In this document: positions 1 through 8,408 of the stretch, piece after piece | How the letters are laid out: every line of letters begins with the position of its first letter | How positions within the stretch are numbered: position 1 is the stretch's first letter | From: Lachnospiraceae bacterium | GTDB taxonomy: Bacteria; Bacillota; Clostridia; Lachnospirales; Lachnospiraceae | Direction: 5' to 3' | Length of the DNA stretch: 64,000 bases | Assembly (NCBI GenBank): GCA_017450485.1 | Contig: JAFSTN010000025.1 | Coordinates: 1 to 64,000 of the forward strand | The notes under the pieces: generated by a model | The model's input: only the letters and a program-made list of their open reading frames with translations | What the model was told of the DNA's origin: nothing | Database searches by the model: none | Position numbers and translations under genes: made by a program

Positions 1-606
1 AAGATCGTTAAGAACGTTAACAAGACTTCTTCGGGCCCTGCAGCAGAGAATGTTATCTTCCTTTCAGCTGATGCATTCGGAGTACTTCCTCCTGTATCGA
101 TCCTTGATCCCGAGCAGACTCAGTATTATTTCCTGAGCGGTTTCACCGCTAAGCTTGCAGGTACAGAGCGTGGTATCACCGAGCCTACACCTACATTTTC
201 AGCTTGCTTCGGACAGGCATTCCTTGAGCTTCATCCTACCAAGTACGGCGAGGAGCTCGTTAAGAAGATGCAGAAGAGCGGCGCTAAGGCATACCTGGTT
301 AACACCGGATGGAACGGAACCGGCAAGAGAATCTCCATCAAGGATACCAGAGGTATCATCGATGCTATCTTAAACGGTGATGTTCTCAAGGCTCCTACCA
401 AGACTATTCCTTACTTCAACTTCGTAGTTCCTACAGAGCTTCCCGGCGTTGATCCTGCGATCCTTGATCCCAGAGATACATACGCTGATGCTTCCGAGTG
501 GGAGACCAAGGCTAAGGATCTGGCAGGCAGATTCCAGAAGAACTTCGTTAAGTATGAAGGCAATGATGCAGGTAAGGCACTTGTTAAGGCAGGTCCTCAG
601 CTATAA
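1..606 (+). CDS. pckA: Phosphoenolpyruvate carboxykinase (ATP), C-terminal part
   Basis: The reading frame is open from base 1 and ends at TAA 604-606, so only the last 201 residues are in the window. The segment contains the motif [12 protein letters not shown], the stretch [15 protein letters not shown] and the downstream [14 protein letters not shown], all typical of ATP-type PEP carboxykinase, which interconverts oxaloacetate and PEP with ATP/ADP in the cytosol. The later [10 protein letters not shown] and R-I-S-I-K-D-T-R segment also fits the family. In fermenting anaerobes it often runs towards oxaloacetate to conserve ATP (family knowledge). The codon choice is strongly biased (many GCT, AAG, CTT), as expected of a highly expressed gene. 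Hairpins and a terminator follow at 605-714. Confidence 0.95.
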   Translation, partial: KIVKNVNKTSSGPAAENVIFLSADAFGVLPPVSILDPEQTQYYFLSGFTAKLAGTERGITEPTPTFSACFGQAFLELHPTKYGEELVKKMQKSGAKAYLVNTGWNGTGKRISIKDTRGIIDAILNGDVLKAPTKTIPYFNFVVPTELPGVDPAILDPRDTYADASEWETKAKDLAGRFQKNFVKYEGNDAGKALVKAGPQL

Positions 607-650
607 TTTCGCGTAGCGAAATTATTTAAGATTTGTCTTCGACAAATCTT
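605..650. repeat. Two small perfect hairpins after pckA
   Basis: The first has arms 605-612 and 616-623 (AATTTCGC/GCGAAATT) with a 3-nt loop and overlaps the pckA stop codon. The second has arms 628-637 and 641-650 (AAGATTTGTC/GACAAATCTT), also with a 3-nt loop. Neither is followed by a clean T run, although a CTTTTT lies at 661-666. They may protect the mRNA 3' end or help termination. The function is inferred. Confidence 0.55.
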
Positions 651-677
651 TAGAGTTGTACTTTTTGAGTTTTTATC

Positions 678-714
678 AGAGACACCAGACACACATGTGG
701 CTGGTGTCTCTTTG
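678..714 (+). terminator. Rho-independent terminator-like hairpin
   Basis: An 11-bp perfect stem, arms 678-688 and 701-711 (AGAGACACCAG/CTGGTGTCTCT), encloses a 12-nt loop and is followed by a short TTTG. It probably ends the pckA transcript. The U tract is short, so some read-through is possible. Confidence 0.6.
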
Positions 715-801
715 TCGTGTTAAGTACTTGTTATTTTGTTCAAAAAGTGCTACATTTATTTTTAGTTTGAAAATAAAACTATTTATAGAATTTTTAGATT
801 C

Positions 802-1344
802 ATGATCGAATATGAACCTTTTCTGAACCAGATACTTGACGGCTACAGAACCAACTATAATGTGGCACTCTGTAAGCCCGGAGATGAGCTTGTAGCCAGC
901 GCCGAACTCCACATGACCCAGGGACAGCACGTGATATTCAAGGAGTTCACGATGTGGCAGGCGGATGATGATGAATATGTGTATATTTTCCGTATTCCTC
1001 ATCTGACATCCGGTTCTGTTGATACGGCGATTCACAGAGCATATGATGACGGCTTTCCACGTATCAAACTCGACCATGTGGATTTCAGACATCAGCATAT
1101 GTGTACCAGACTGGTAGCGTTATTCCTTTATGATGATGCCGACGAAGAAGCACTTAAGGCTATACGTAAGTGCAAGATCTATCACAGTTTTCAATTTTCG
1201 CTGAAGGGATGGATGGAGATGCATACCGCAGGTGTGAGTCTCACCGACGGGAGTGTGGTTTCCAACCGTTACGGCAGGGAAACAGCGAAATTTTTGAAAA
1301 TGCATGTGGAGCATTACGCGAAGCATGTAGAATCTAAAAACTAA
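802..1344 (+). CDS. Hypothetical protein, 180 aa
   Basis: I do not recognise this family. The predicted protein is soluble, with no signal peptide or membrane segment, and mixes acidic and His-rich stretches (for example DFRHQHMCTR near residue 95 and a C-terminal HVEHYAKHVE). No clear Shine-Dalgarno precedes the ATG at 802, so the start is uncertain. A weak promoter match (TTGTTA at 728-733, 17 nt, TACATT at 751-756) lies in the AT-rich leader. It ends 24 nt before cstA, which has its own good ribosome site, so the two may be co-transcribed. Codon use resembles the neighbours and differs from its antisense ORFs, which supports the + strand reading. Confidence 0.7.
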   Translation: MIEYEPFLNQILDGYRTNYNVALCKPGDELVASAELHMTQGQHVIFKEFTMWQADDDEYVYIFRIPHLTSGSVDTAIHRAYDDGFPRIKLDHVDFRHQHMCTRLVALFLYDDADEEALKAIRKCKIYHSFQFSLKGWMEMHTAGVSLTDGSVVSNRYGRETAKFLKMHVEHYAKHVESKN

Positions 1345-1368
1345 CTTGGGAAAAGGAGATTAAACAAG

Positions 1369-3093
1369 ATGAATGGTTTATTACTTCTGATCATCTGTGT
1401 TGCCCTTCTTGCCTGCGGCTACATCTTCTATGGCGGATGGCTTTGCAAGCAGTGGGGTGTCGGTGAGAGCAATGAGGAAACTCCTGCTCATACCGTTGAT
1501 GACGGCGGTGTGGATTACGTTCCTGCCAAGGCCGCTGTCCTGATGGGTCACCACTTCTCATCCATCGCAGGTGCAGGTCCTATAACAGGTCCTATCAGTG
1601 CCGCAGGTTTGGGATTCGGTTGGCTCGCATGTGCTCTCTGGATCGTTCTCGGAGGTATCTTCTTCGGTGGCGTTCATGATATGGGTGCTCTTTTTGCATC
1701 CGTTCGTCATGGCGGAAAGTCTATCGGTGAGATCATCTCAGCCAATATGTCCAGAAGAGCAAAGAAACTCTTTATTACTTTTGCTTATCTGACTCTGATC
1801 CTTGTCGTTGCTGCATTTGCATCTATCGTGGCTACTACATTCAAAGCTACTTATGATGATGCGGGCGTACTTGACAAGGCAGCTTCAGCAACCAATGCTC
1901 AGGTAGCGATGGTTTCCCTGCTGTTCATCGTTATCGCGATCATTTTTGGTTTTGCTGTATACCGCAGAAACGTTCCTATGGGTCTTGCTACCATCATCGG
2001 TGTGGTTGCTATCGTTCTGATCATTATCATTGGTCTGAACTTCCATCCCATCTACCTGTCCGAGAAGACATGGATGTGGGTTGTAGGTGTTTATATAGCC
2101 ATAGCGAGTGTTACACCGGTTTGGATCCTGCTTCAGCCTCGTGACTATCTTTCCAGCTTCCTGCTTTATGCTATGCTGTTTATTGCGATCGTAGCAGTAA
2201 TAGTTGCTCATCCTTCCATGAGCGCTCTTCCTGTTATCCAGTCCGCAGAGTCTACCAAACCGGTATTCCCTGTACTGTTTACTACCATCGCATGCGGTGC
2301 TATCTCAGGTTTCCACTCACTGGTTTCCTCAGGTACCACTTCCAAGCAGCTTGATAAGGAGAAAGACGCTAAGCCTATCGCTTACGGCGGAATGCTCCTT
2401 GAGTGCGTACTTGCTGTAGCTACACTGGTTGCTGTAGCTTATGCATACAATTACAACGCTCAGAATCCCGATGCCCCTCTCGCAGGTGCAACGGCTATCT
2501 TCGGTGGTGGTCTTGCTCATATGATCGACGATGCCATCCCCGGAACATTTACAGTACTTAACATTCTGCTTGTCCTTACTTATTCGGCATTCTGCCTGAC
2601 CTCACTGGATACGGCTACACGTCTTGCACGTTTCATGTTCCAGGAGTTCTGGATCGATTCCGATCAGGGCGAGACAGCAGAGAACGTTACAGGATACAAG
2701 AAGTTCCTGTGCAATCCTTATGTTGCTACCATCATTACCGTTATCCTCGGAATTCTTCTCGGACTTAACGGATATCAGAAGATATGGGCACTGTTCGGAT
2801 CCGCCAACCAGCTGCTTGCAGCTATCGGCCTCCTGGCAGTAGCTACATGGCTCGGCAACGTAGGCAAGAACAACAAGATGGTTGTTATCCCTATGGTATT
2901 CATGCTCTGTGTAACTATCGCATCTCTGATCATCAATACCAAGGATCAGTTTGCTGTTATCGCAGGCGGTGAAGCTGACTGGGGTCCCTGGGTACAGGCT
3001 ATCGTAGGTATTCTGCTGATAGTTCTGGCTATCATCCTGGCTATCGAGGGTGTTCAGCACCTGATGAAGCCCAGGGCTAAGGCTGAGGCATAA
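1369..3093 (+). CDS. cstA: Carbon starvation protein CstA family transporter
   Basis: This 574-residue polytopic membrane protein has about 14-16 hydrophobic segments. The N-terminal region YFGG-like (YIFYGGWL), followed by VPAKAAVLMGHHFSSIAGAG and PITGPISAAGLGFGW, is the hallmark of CstA/YjiY carriers. Family members import peptides or pyruvate under carbon limitation. Which one applies here cannot be read from sequence. The length matches the short Gram-positive CstA form. A good AAAGGAGA ribosome site lies 8-12 nt upstream. The neighbour pckA gives a pyruvate/PEP context. A strong terminator follows at 3128-3158. Codon bias is high, similar to pckA. Confidence 0.93.
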   Translation: MNGLLLLIICVALLACGYIFYGGWLCKQWGVGESNEETPAHTVDDGGVDYVPAKAAVLMGHHFSSIAGAGPITGPISAAGLGFGWLACALWIVLGGIFFGGVHDMGALFASVRHGGKSIGEIISANMSRRAKKLFITFAYLTLILVVAAFASIVATTFKATYDDAGVLDKAASATNAQVAMVSLLFIVIAIIFGFAVYRRNVPMGLATIIGVVAIVLIIIIGLNFHPIYLSEKTWMWVVGVYIAIASVTPVWILLQPRDYLSSFLLYAMLFIAIVAVIVAHPSMSALPVIQSAESTKPVFPVLFTTIACGAISGFHSLVSSGTTSKQLDKEKDAKPIAYGGMLLECVLAVATLVAVAYAYNYNAQNPDAPLAGATAIFGGGLAHMIDDAIPGTFTVLNILLVLTYSAFCLTSLDTATRLARFMFQEFWIDSDQGETAENVTGYKKFLCNPYVATIITVILGILLGLNGYQKIWALFGSANQLLAAIGLLAVATWLGNVGKNNKMVVIPMVFMLCVTIASLIINTKDQFAVIAGGEADWGPWVQAIVGILLIVLAIILAIEGVQHLMKPRAKAEA

Positions 3094-3127
3094 GCCCGGC
3101 TGTATCCGAAAGGGTTCAAAAATGTTC

Positions 3128-3158
3128 AAGCCTCCGGAGAAATCCGGAGGCTTTTTTG
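3128..3158 (+). terminator. Rho-independent terminator of cstA
   Basis: A perfect 10-bp GC-rich stem (AAGCCTCCGG 3128-3137 / CCGGAGGCTT 3144-3153) with a 6-nt loop is followed by TTTTTT. This is a textbook intrinsic terminator. The T run merges directly into the extended -10 promoter of the next gene. Confidence 0.93.
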
Positions 3159-3165
3159 ATATAAT
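3157..3165 (+). promoter_or_regulatory. Extended -10 promoter giving a leaderless transcript
   Basis: TGATATAAT is a perfect extended -10 element (TGn plus TATAAT at 3160-3165). The hexamer ends 6 nt before the ATG at 3172, so the expected start of transcription falls on or next to the start codon itself. No Shine-Dalgarno precedes that ATG and no good -35 is present, because the upstream DNA is the cstA terminator stem. Confidence 0.55.
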
Positions 3166-3171
3166 AACTTC

Positions 3172-4320
3172 ATGGCTAAATTGGGCAAAAAGTTAATAGA
3201 TTTCTTTAGACTGATACATTTGCGTACCATTCTGATAATCATACTGTTGTTTCTTATTCTGAGCCTGGCGATCTATCTGGCGCTTGGTGGAGATGTATCC
3301 GAGGATTCGTTCACGGATGTGCTCATGTACAATGTTCTGGCTATTATGGGAAATGACTATCAGTTCACGGATGAGCCCGTTACCCGTGCTTTGGGTATAC
3401 TGATTCTTACATTCGGCGTATTCGGGTTTTCCGCCATCACAGGATATATTTCATCGGCGTTTGTTGCCAGAAAGCTTACTCAGGAAAGAGGGATCCGCAA
3501 AATGAAAAATATGAAGAACCATATCATAATCTGTGGCTGGAAGAGTGATATGAAAAGCCTGATCATGGGTATCCTGAGGAAAAACAAAAATCTGCAGACC
3601 TCGGATCTGATACTGATCAACAATGTGGATGATATAAAGCTTCAGATGATCCGCGATGATGCGGATATGAAGGGGATCAATCTGCTGCGCGGAGATTTCA
3701 CGGAAGAACAGACGCTGCTTGCGGCAAATGCAGGTGAGGCATCCAAGGTACTGATATTAGGTGAGAATCATGATAATCTCGAAGCCGAGCTTATCGATTC
3801 CAGAGTGTTCGTCTGCGCGCTGCTCTTCAGAAAACTCAATCCCAAATGCCATATATGTGCCGAGATCAGGACTGAGAGGTACAGGGATTATCTGGAAGCG
3901 CAGCACTGCGCGGAAGTCATATATACCGAAGAATATACGAGATATATCCTCACCACTTCAACCAATTACAGCGGAATGAGTAAGGTGATGTCGTCATTCC
4001 TCGATAACGGAGACGGAATATCGATCCAGATAGCACCGATAAGCGCCGAATGGGCCGGCAGGACCTATGGCGAATTATTCTCCTGGTATAAGCAGGATCA
4101 GGGAATACTCCTGCTCGGAGTCCTTAAGAATATGGGTGTGGAGAAAGAACTTAAGCACCGTATCCTTTCGGAAGCTCAGAAATCGACCAATTACGGAGAG
4201 ATCATCAACCGGCTCAAAGACGTGAAGACTCTTGAGACCAATGAGCCGTGTCTCAACCCTGATGACGGACTGGTTCTGGATAACAGTATGGGTGCAATCA
4301 TACTCGGGGAGGAATTATGA
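3172..4320 (+). CDS. RCK-domain, two-helix channel-like membrane protein with non-canonical pore
   Basis: The 382-residue protein has two membrane helices (about residues 17-38 and 72-95) separated by a pore-like loop, then a cytosolic Rossmann-type RCK/TrkA-N domain from about residue 115 (NHIIICGWKSD, first beta strand and turn) and a C-terminal RCK_C-like part. This is the architecture of Kch/MthK-type ligand-gated channels. The position of the K+ selectivity filter (TVGYGD in the family) reads IMGNDYQF at residues 58-65, so K+ selectivity cannot be assumed. It may conduct another ion or act as a membrane-tethered sensor. The ATG lacks a ribosome site and appears leaderless. The stop codon overlaps the next gene by 4 nt (ATGA), indicating translational coupling. 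Confidence 0.85.
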   Translation: MAKLGKKLIDFFRLIHLRTILIIILLFLILSLAIYLALGGDVSEDSFTDVLMYNVLAIMGNDYQFTDEPVTRALGILILTFGVFGFSAITGYISSAFVARKLTQERGIRKMKNMKNHIIICGWKSDMKSLIMGILRKNKNLQTSDLILINNVDDIKLQMIRDDADMKGINLLRGDFTEEQTLLAANAGEASKVLILGENHDNLEAELIDSRVFVCALLFRKLNPKCHICAEIRTERYRDYLEAQHCAEVIYTEEYTRYILTTSTNYSGMSKVMSSFLDNGDGISIQIAPISAEWAGRTYGELFSWYKQDQGILLLGVLKNMGVEKELKHRILSEAQKSTNYGEIINRLKDVKTLETNEPCLNPDDGLVLDNSMGAIILGEEL

Positions 4321-4802
4321 GCGGAATAACAGATCAGTTAAAACAGTTCCCGTTTCTCACCGGAATATCACCGGATGAACTTGAGGATCTGGCCGGCATG
4401 CTGGGCTCTGAACACTTCGAAGCGGGGACCGATATAATCACCGAAGGCGAGACCGGTGTGGATATGTACCTTCTTACGGACGGAACCGTTGATATCATTA
4501 AGAAGACGGTGTTCGGCGACAGTTATGTATGTGCCACTCTGGACAGTTCCAATCATTGTGTCTTCGGAGAGATGGCTCTTATAGACAGTGACGTGAGAAG
4601 TGCCACGGTACGCGCCAAGACGGCATGCTCCGTGCTGAAGATGGATAAGACTTCGTTTGACAGATATCTGGATGTGCATCCCAAGACCGGCATCGTATTA
4701 CTTAAGCTCATCAGTATCAATCTTGTACGTAACCTGAGGGAAGAAAACAATAATCTTAAACTCGTATATCAGGCTTTGATAGACGAGATCGAGAATTCTT
4801 GA
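4317..4802 (+). CDS. Stand-alone cyclic-nucleotide-binding domain protein
   Basis: The 161 residues form one Crp/PKA-type cNMP-binding beta-roll with no DNA-binding HTH. The phosphate-binding cassette is intact: FGEMALI at 83-89 with Glu85, and Arg94 in the R-S-A triplet that contacts the cyclic phosphate in Crp and PKA. The C-terminal 30 residues are helical and charged, suitable for contact with a partner. The 4-nt overlap with the channel-like gene suggests that it is the separate ligand-sensing subunit for that channel, a job done by a covalently attached domain in CNG/SthK-type channels. That pairing is inference. No nucleotide cyclase gene is visible in the window. Confidence 0.85.
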   Translation: MSGITDQLKQFPFLTGISPDELEDLAGMLGSEHFEAGTDIITEGETGVDMYLLTDGTVDIIKKTVFGDSYVCATLDSSNHCVFGEMALIDSDVRSATVRAKTACSVLKMDKTSFDRYLDVHPKTGIVLLKLISINLVRNLREENNNLKLVYQALIDEIENS

Positions 4803-4816
4803 GCGGGGGATCAAAG

Positions 4817-7270
4817 ATGTACAAAACAGATGAACTGCTTCTTTTGGTAATACTGACATATGTGTCCGATATCAGGCCGTTTACGGGCTTCCTGGAAGCT
4901 AAGGGTATGACAGTCGGAGACTATATCGGTGCCATAGCTATGGATGAGATAGAAGATGAATACTTCTATAATTCCCACATGAACGGAGTTGACTGGAAGA
5001 ATATCATCATGGCTATCCGTAAAAATCCTGCCATCTGCAGGGCGTATATAGCAGAAACACATCTGGATACCGCATACGGCGGCGGTGGTGGTATATCCGC
5101 CGTATTGCTGGACGAGACCGGACATGAAGCTGTTGTGGCATTCAGGGGACCCGCGGAGGATGAGTGGTACGATGATTTCGTGGGTGCCAATCAGGTGGAT
5201 TCACTTCAGCAGATAAACTGCCTTGAGTGGTACAAGGCCGTGTACAGGCAGCTTTCGCTGGAACGTTATACAGTCACCGTGACCGGTCATTCCAAAGGCG
5301 GCAACAAAGCCAAATACATCACCATACTCAATGATACGCCTAACAGATGCGTGTCCTTTGACGGACAGGGTTTTTCGGACAAGTTCTTTGAGTTTTATAA
5401 GAAAAGGATACAGAAGAGGCAGTCTGTCATAGAGAATCACAATATAGATTATGATTATGTGAATATCCTGATGAATGATCTTGGGTCGCGGACTTACTAT
5501 TTCGGATACGACTACGGCAAGTACGGTTTTGCAGAGAGCCATTCACCGAATACATTCTTCGATTTCGGAGAGAATGGGGATTATACGATCAGGATCAACC
5601 CCAACGGTCAGAGCCCGGAGATGCAGATCCTGGATCAGTTCATCAACAGCATGATACGTTCAGGCTTTAATGATAAAGAGAGGGATGAGACGGACAAGCT
5701 GGTTGGAGAACTTGTTCAGCGTGCCTTCAAAAGGGGTGAAGACGATTCGGCATCCGATTATATCAACTATCTCTGCGACATGATCCGTGATGATACCTAT
5801 TCGGATAATGTAGCCTATATTCTTGCTTACGTTATCCTCTATTCCAGAGAGAATCCGGAGTTTCTCGGAGCACTTAAGAACGTTATGCTCAGTTTCGGCG
5901 CAGATGATATCGTTAAAGTCATCGATATGTTTTCGGAGTTGGTCAATTCCTCAAGAGTTTCAAAACTGGTTAACATAACAAGCTTTTTGATCTCGCATGC
6001 CAATGGTGCCGTTGTCATGCAGATACGTGCTCTGGCAAGCAAAAAATACGGTGTGGACCTGACCGCCGATCAGATAAGAGGAATACTGCAGATAGTCTCG
6101 CTGACCAGAGAAACATTGAAAACTCTCAAGATCAATATGGACGGCTCGGATATCGTTTATGAGGACCTGGATGATGAGGAGGAGGAATTCATTCTTCCGG
6201 AGAATCTGAACATTGTAGTGTTGGCCGGAGGATTGTCAAACGAACGAAATCTTTCTTTGAGATCCGGTGTGAATGTTGCCGAGATCCTCAGAAAGAGCGG
6301 TCATAAGGTTGTACTGCTTGATGCTTTCATGGGTTATGGCTCACGGGGAATGATCATAGATGATGCATTTACAAATATTGACAAGTATACTTTATCTCCC
6401 GGGGATATCCCGGACGATATTCCCGATCTCTGGGCGCTTAAAAGACGGAGACCTGACAAATCCGATTCGTTTTTCGGGCCTAACGTGCTGCAGATATGCC
6501 GTCAGTGTGATGTGGTATTTATCTGTCTGCACGGAGCCAACGGTGAAAACGGTAAAGTACAGGCTGCCTTTGATGTTCTCGGCATAGAGTATACAGGGTG
6601 CGACTCATTCTCATCTGCTATATCATCCAATAAATATAAAGCCAAGCAACTGATGCGTGATGCCGGAATCCCGGTTCCTGACGGATATACGGTATGGAAA
6701 AACGAGGAGATCATATATCCCGAGGATCAGGGCATATCGTATCCCGTGATCGTGAAGCCGAATAACGGCGGAATAGGCCTCGGGATCTCTGTGGCAAGTG
6801 ACCGGATGATGTTTAAGAAGGCTTTGGACGAAGCGTTCGGGTGGGACAGTGAGATACTCATCGAGGAGTATATAAGCGGCAGAGAGTTTGCCGTGGGCAC
6901 ACTCGGCGGAGAATCGCTGCCTGTCATCGAGACACTTCCCCTGCAGACTGAAGACAAAGCAGTCGGAATATCCAAAGAGGGTAAACGGGTACAGAAATGT
7001 CCTGCCGATATATCCGAAGAACTGGCGGGGCAGCTCCGTGATGCCGCTGAGGTTGTGACGAAGATACTGGGGGTCAATGCTTTGGCCAAAATGGATTTCA
7101 TAGTCCGTGATAACGGAGAATATGTGTGTCTGGAATGTGATTCTTTGCCGCAGTTGTATCCTGACTCCCAGCTTGTGCAGGAGGCGGCCGCCGCCGGCAT
7201 AGATTTTGAAGCTCTGTGTAAGAGGATCCTTGAGCTGAGCCTGCTTCGTACCGCCGGAACGATAAACTGA
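4817..7270 (+). CDS. Fusion of DUF2974-like serine hydrolase and D-Ala-D-Ala ligase-like ATP-grasp enzyme
   Basis: The start is set at ATG 4817 because a GCGGGGGA ribosome site lies 6 nt upstream. An in-frame TTG at 4799 is less likely. Residues 1 to about 260 form an alpha/beta hydrolase of the DUF2974/Mbeg1-like lipase type: VAFRGP near 108, nucleophile elbow GHSKGG at 157-162 (Ser159) and a late His242 in ESHSPN. After a roughly 200-residue helical linker, residues from about 467 resemble Ddl: VVLAGGLSNERNLSLRSG, CLHGANGENGKVQ, VIVKPNNGGIGLGIS and IEEYISGREFAVG. The Mg2+ motif ExNxxPG of Ddl is ECDSLPQ here, with Asn replaced by Asp. The gene follows the channel and cNMP genes tightly. Substrates of both domains are unknown. 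This is not the ordinary cell-wall Ddl, which is about 300-370 aa. Confidence 0.88.
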   Translation: MYKTDELLLLVILTYVSDIRPFTGFLEAKGMTVGDYIGAIAMDEIEDEYFYNSHMNGVDWKNIIMAIRKNPAICRAYIAETHLDTAYGGGGGISAVLLDETGHEAVVAFRGPAEDEWYDDFVGANQVDSLQQINCLEWYKAVYRQLSLERYTVTVTGHSKGGNKAKYITILNDTPNRCVSFDGQGFSDKFFEFYKKRIQKRQSVIENHNIDYDYVNILMNDLGSRTYYFGYDYGKYGFAESHSPNTFFDFGENGDYTIRINPNGQSPEMQILDQFINSMIRSGFNDKERDETDKLVGELVQRAFKRGEDDSASDYINYLCDMIRDDTYSDNVAYILAYVILYSRENPEFLGALKNVMLSFGADDIVKVIDMFSELVNSSRVSKLVNITSFLISHANGAVVMQIRALASKKYGVDLTADQIRGILQIVSLTRETLKTLKINMDGSDIVYEDLDDEEEEFILPENLNIVVLAGGLSNERNLSLRSGVNVAEILRKSGHKVVLLDAFMGYGSRGMIIDDAFTNIDKYTLSPGDIPDDIPDLWALKRRRPDKSDSFFGPNVLQICRQCDVVFICLHGANGENGKVQAAFDVLGIEYTGCDSFSSAISSNKYKAKQLMRDAGIPVPDGYTVWKNEEIIYPEDQGISYPVIVKPNNGGIGLGISVASDRMMFKKALDEAFGWDSEILIEEYISGREFAVGTLGGESLPVIETLPLQTEDKAVGISKEGKRVQKCPADISEELAGQLRDAAEVVTKILGVNALAKMDFIVRDNGEYVCLECDSLPQLYPDSQLVQEAAAAGIDFEALCKRILELSLLRTAGTIN

Positions 7271-7299
7271 ACAAATTGAAGCACTTTAATTTGCAATAA

Positions 7300-7327
7300 G
7301 TGACATTTATTGTTAATGTACGATAGT
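7300..7327 (+). promoter_or_regulatory. Weak candidate promoter of hflK
   Basis: GTGACA (7300-7305) and GATAGT (7322-7327) are spaced 16 nt apart in an AT-rich 110-nt gap. The -35 lies in an imperfect palindrome (AATAAGTGACATTTATT, 7295-7311) that could be an operator. Both hexamers deviate from consensus, so this is tentative. Confidence 0.3.
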
Positions 7328-7380
7328 GTATCTTTATATTGATCACGTAAACGATCAAAACGTATGAGGAGGAGTATAAT

Positions 7381-8406
7381 ATGGCTCGAGACAAAAACAT
7401 AATTGACGAGATGCCGAAGAACATGAAGTTTGACGGTAAAAAGTTTGGCAGGACCGTCAGCCTGGTTGTACTCGGCATCCTGATAGCTGTTGCACTTCTT
7501 CGGTGTGTATACAGTGTTGATGAGCAGAGTAATGCGGTAGTGACCCAGTTTGGAAGAATAGTGCGGGTGGATACCGCGGGATTCTATTTCAAGGCACCAT
7601 GGCAGAGCGTGAATACGGTTGATATGACCACCCACGGAACAAGCATCGGCTATATCATAGACGGTGATTCGCAGAAGGGTTCATATACCGTGGATTCTGC
7701 AAACGCGATCATGATCACATCGGACTTTAACCTGCTGGACATCGACTTCTATATAGAGTACCGTGTATCCGATCCGATCGCATATACCTACAATGCTGAA
7801 GATCCCGAAGGAGTACTTCGTAATATCGCTCTGGCCAATATCCGTACAGTTGTTTCGAACTATACCGTAGATGAGGCGATGACAACCGGTAAGGGACAAA
7901 TACAGGCAGATATCAAAGAGGCCATCCTCAAGTCACTGAATGCACATGATATAGGGCTGACAGTACTCAATATCACGATACAGGATTCCAATCCACCCAC
8001 CGATGAGATATCCGCTGCATTCAAAGCCGTGGAAACAGCCAAGCAGGGTGCGGATACAGCCATGAACCAGGCACATCAGTATAAGAACCAGCAGATACCT
8101 ACAGCCGAAGCAAATGCAGATGCGATCATACAGAAGGCCAATGCCTATAAGGAGTCACGTATAGCCGAGGCCGAAGGTCAGGTGGCCAGATTCAATGATA
8201 TGTATGAGGAATACAAGAAGTTCCCCACCATCACCAAACGGCGTATGTTCTATGAGAAAATGGAGCAGATCATGCCCGGACTGAAGGTGGTTATCACGGA
8301 TGGAGGAACCCAGACGATGCTTCCTCTTGAGAGTTTCACCGAGACCGGTGACGAAGGGACGGCAACAGATGATTCGGTGAGTCCGGACGAGAGTAAGGAG
8401 GACTGA
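7381..8406 (+). CDS. hflK: HflK-like SPFH-domain membrane protease modulator
   Basis: The protein has 341 residues with one N-terminal membrane anchor (about 22-42), then an SPFH/band-7 domain beginning SVDEQSNAVVTQFGR, which aligns with the start of HflK. A long helical region rich in Ala, Glu and Gln (about 215-275) is typical of the oligomerising coiled coil of this family. In other bacteria HflK and HflC form a large cage around the FtsH protease and control its access to membrane substrates. FtsH itself is not in the window. An excellent GAGGAGG ribosome site precedes the ATG. The acidic, Thr/Ser-rich C-terminal tail is disordered. hflC follows after 2 nt. Confidence 0.9.
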   Translation: MARDKNIIDEMPKNMKFDGKKFGRTVSLVVLGILIAVALLRCVYSVDEQSNAVVTQFGRIVRVDTAGFYFKAPWQSVNTVDMTTHGTSIGYIIDGDSQKGSYTVDSANAIMITSDFNLLDIDFYIEYRVSDPIAYTYNAEDPEGVLRNIALANIRTVVSNYTVDEAMTTGKGQIQADIKEAILKSLNAHDIGLTVLNITIQDSNPPTDEISAAFKAVETAKQGADTAMNQAHQYKNQQIPTAEANADAIIQKANAYKESRIAEAEGQVARFNDMYEEYKKFPTITKRRMFYEKMEQIMPGLKVVITDGGTQTMLPLESFTETGDEGTATDDSVSPDESKED

Positions 8407-8408
8407 TC

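Noticed and set aside
3172..4320. Annotating the gene as a K+ channel (Kch)
   Set aside because: The GYG-type filter is absent, so only a channel-like architecture can be stated.
6727..7635. Open frame of 302 codons on the - strand across the end of the ATP-grasp gene, the intergenic gap and the start of hflK
   Set aside because: It lacks a ribosome site and domains, and it overlaps two well-supported genes and their gap.
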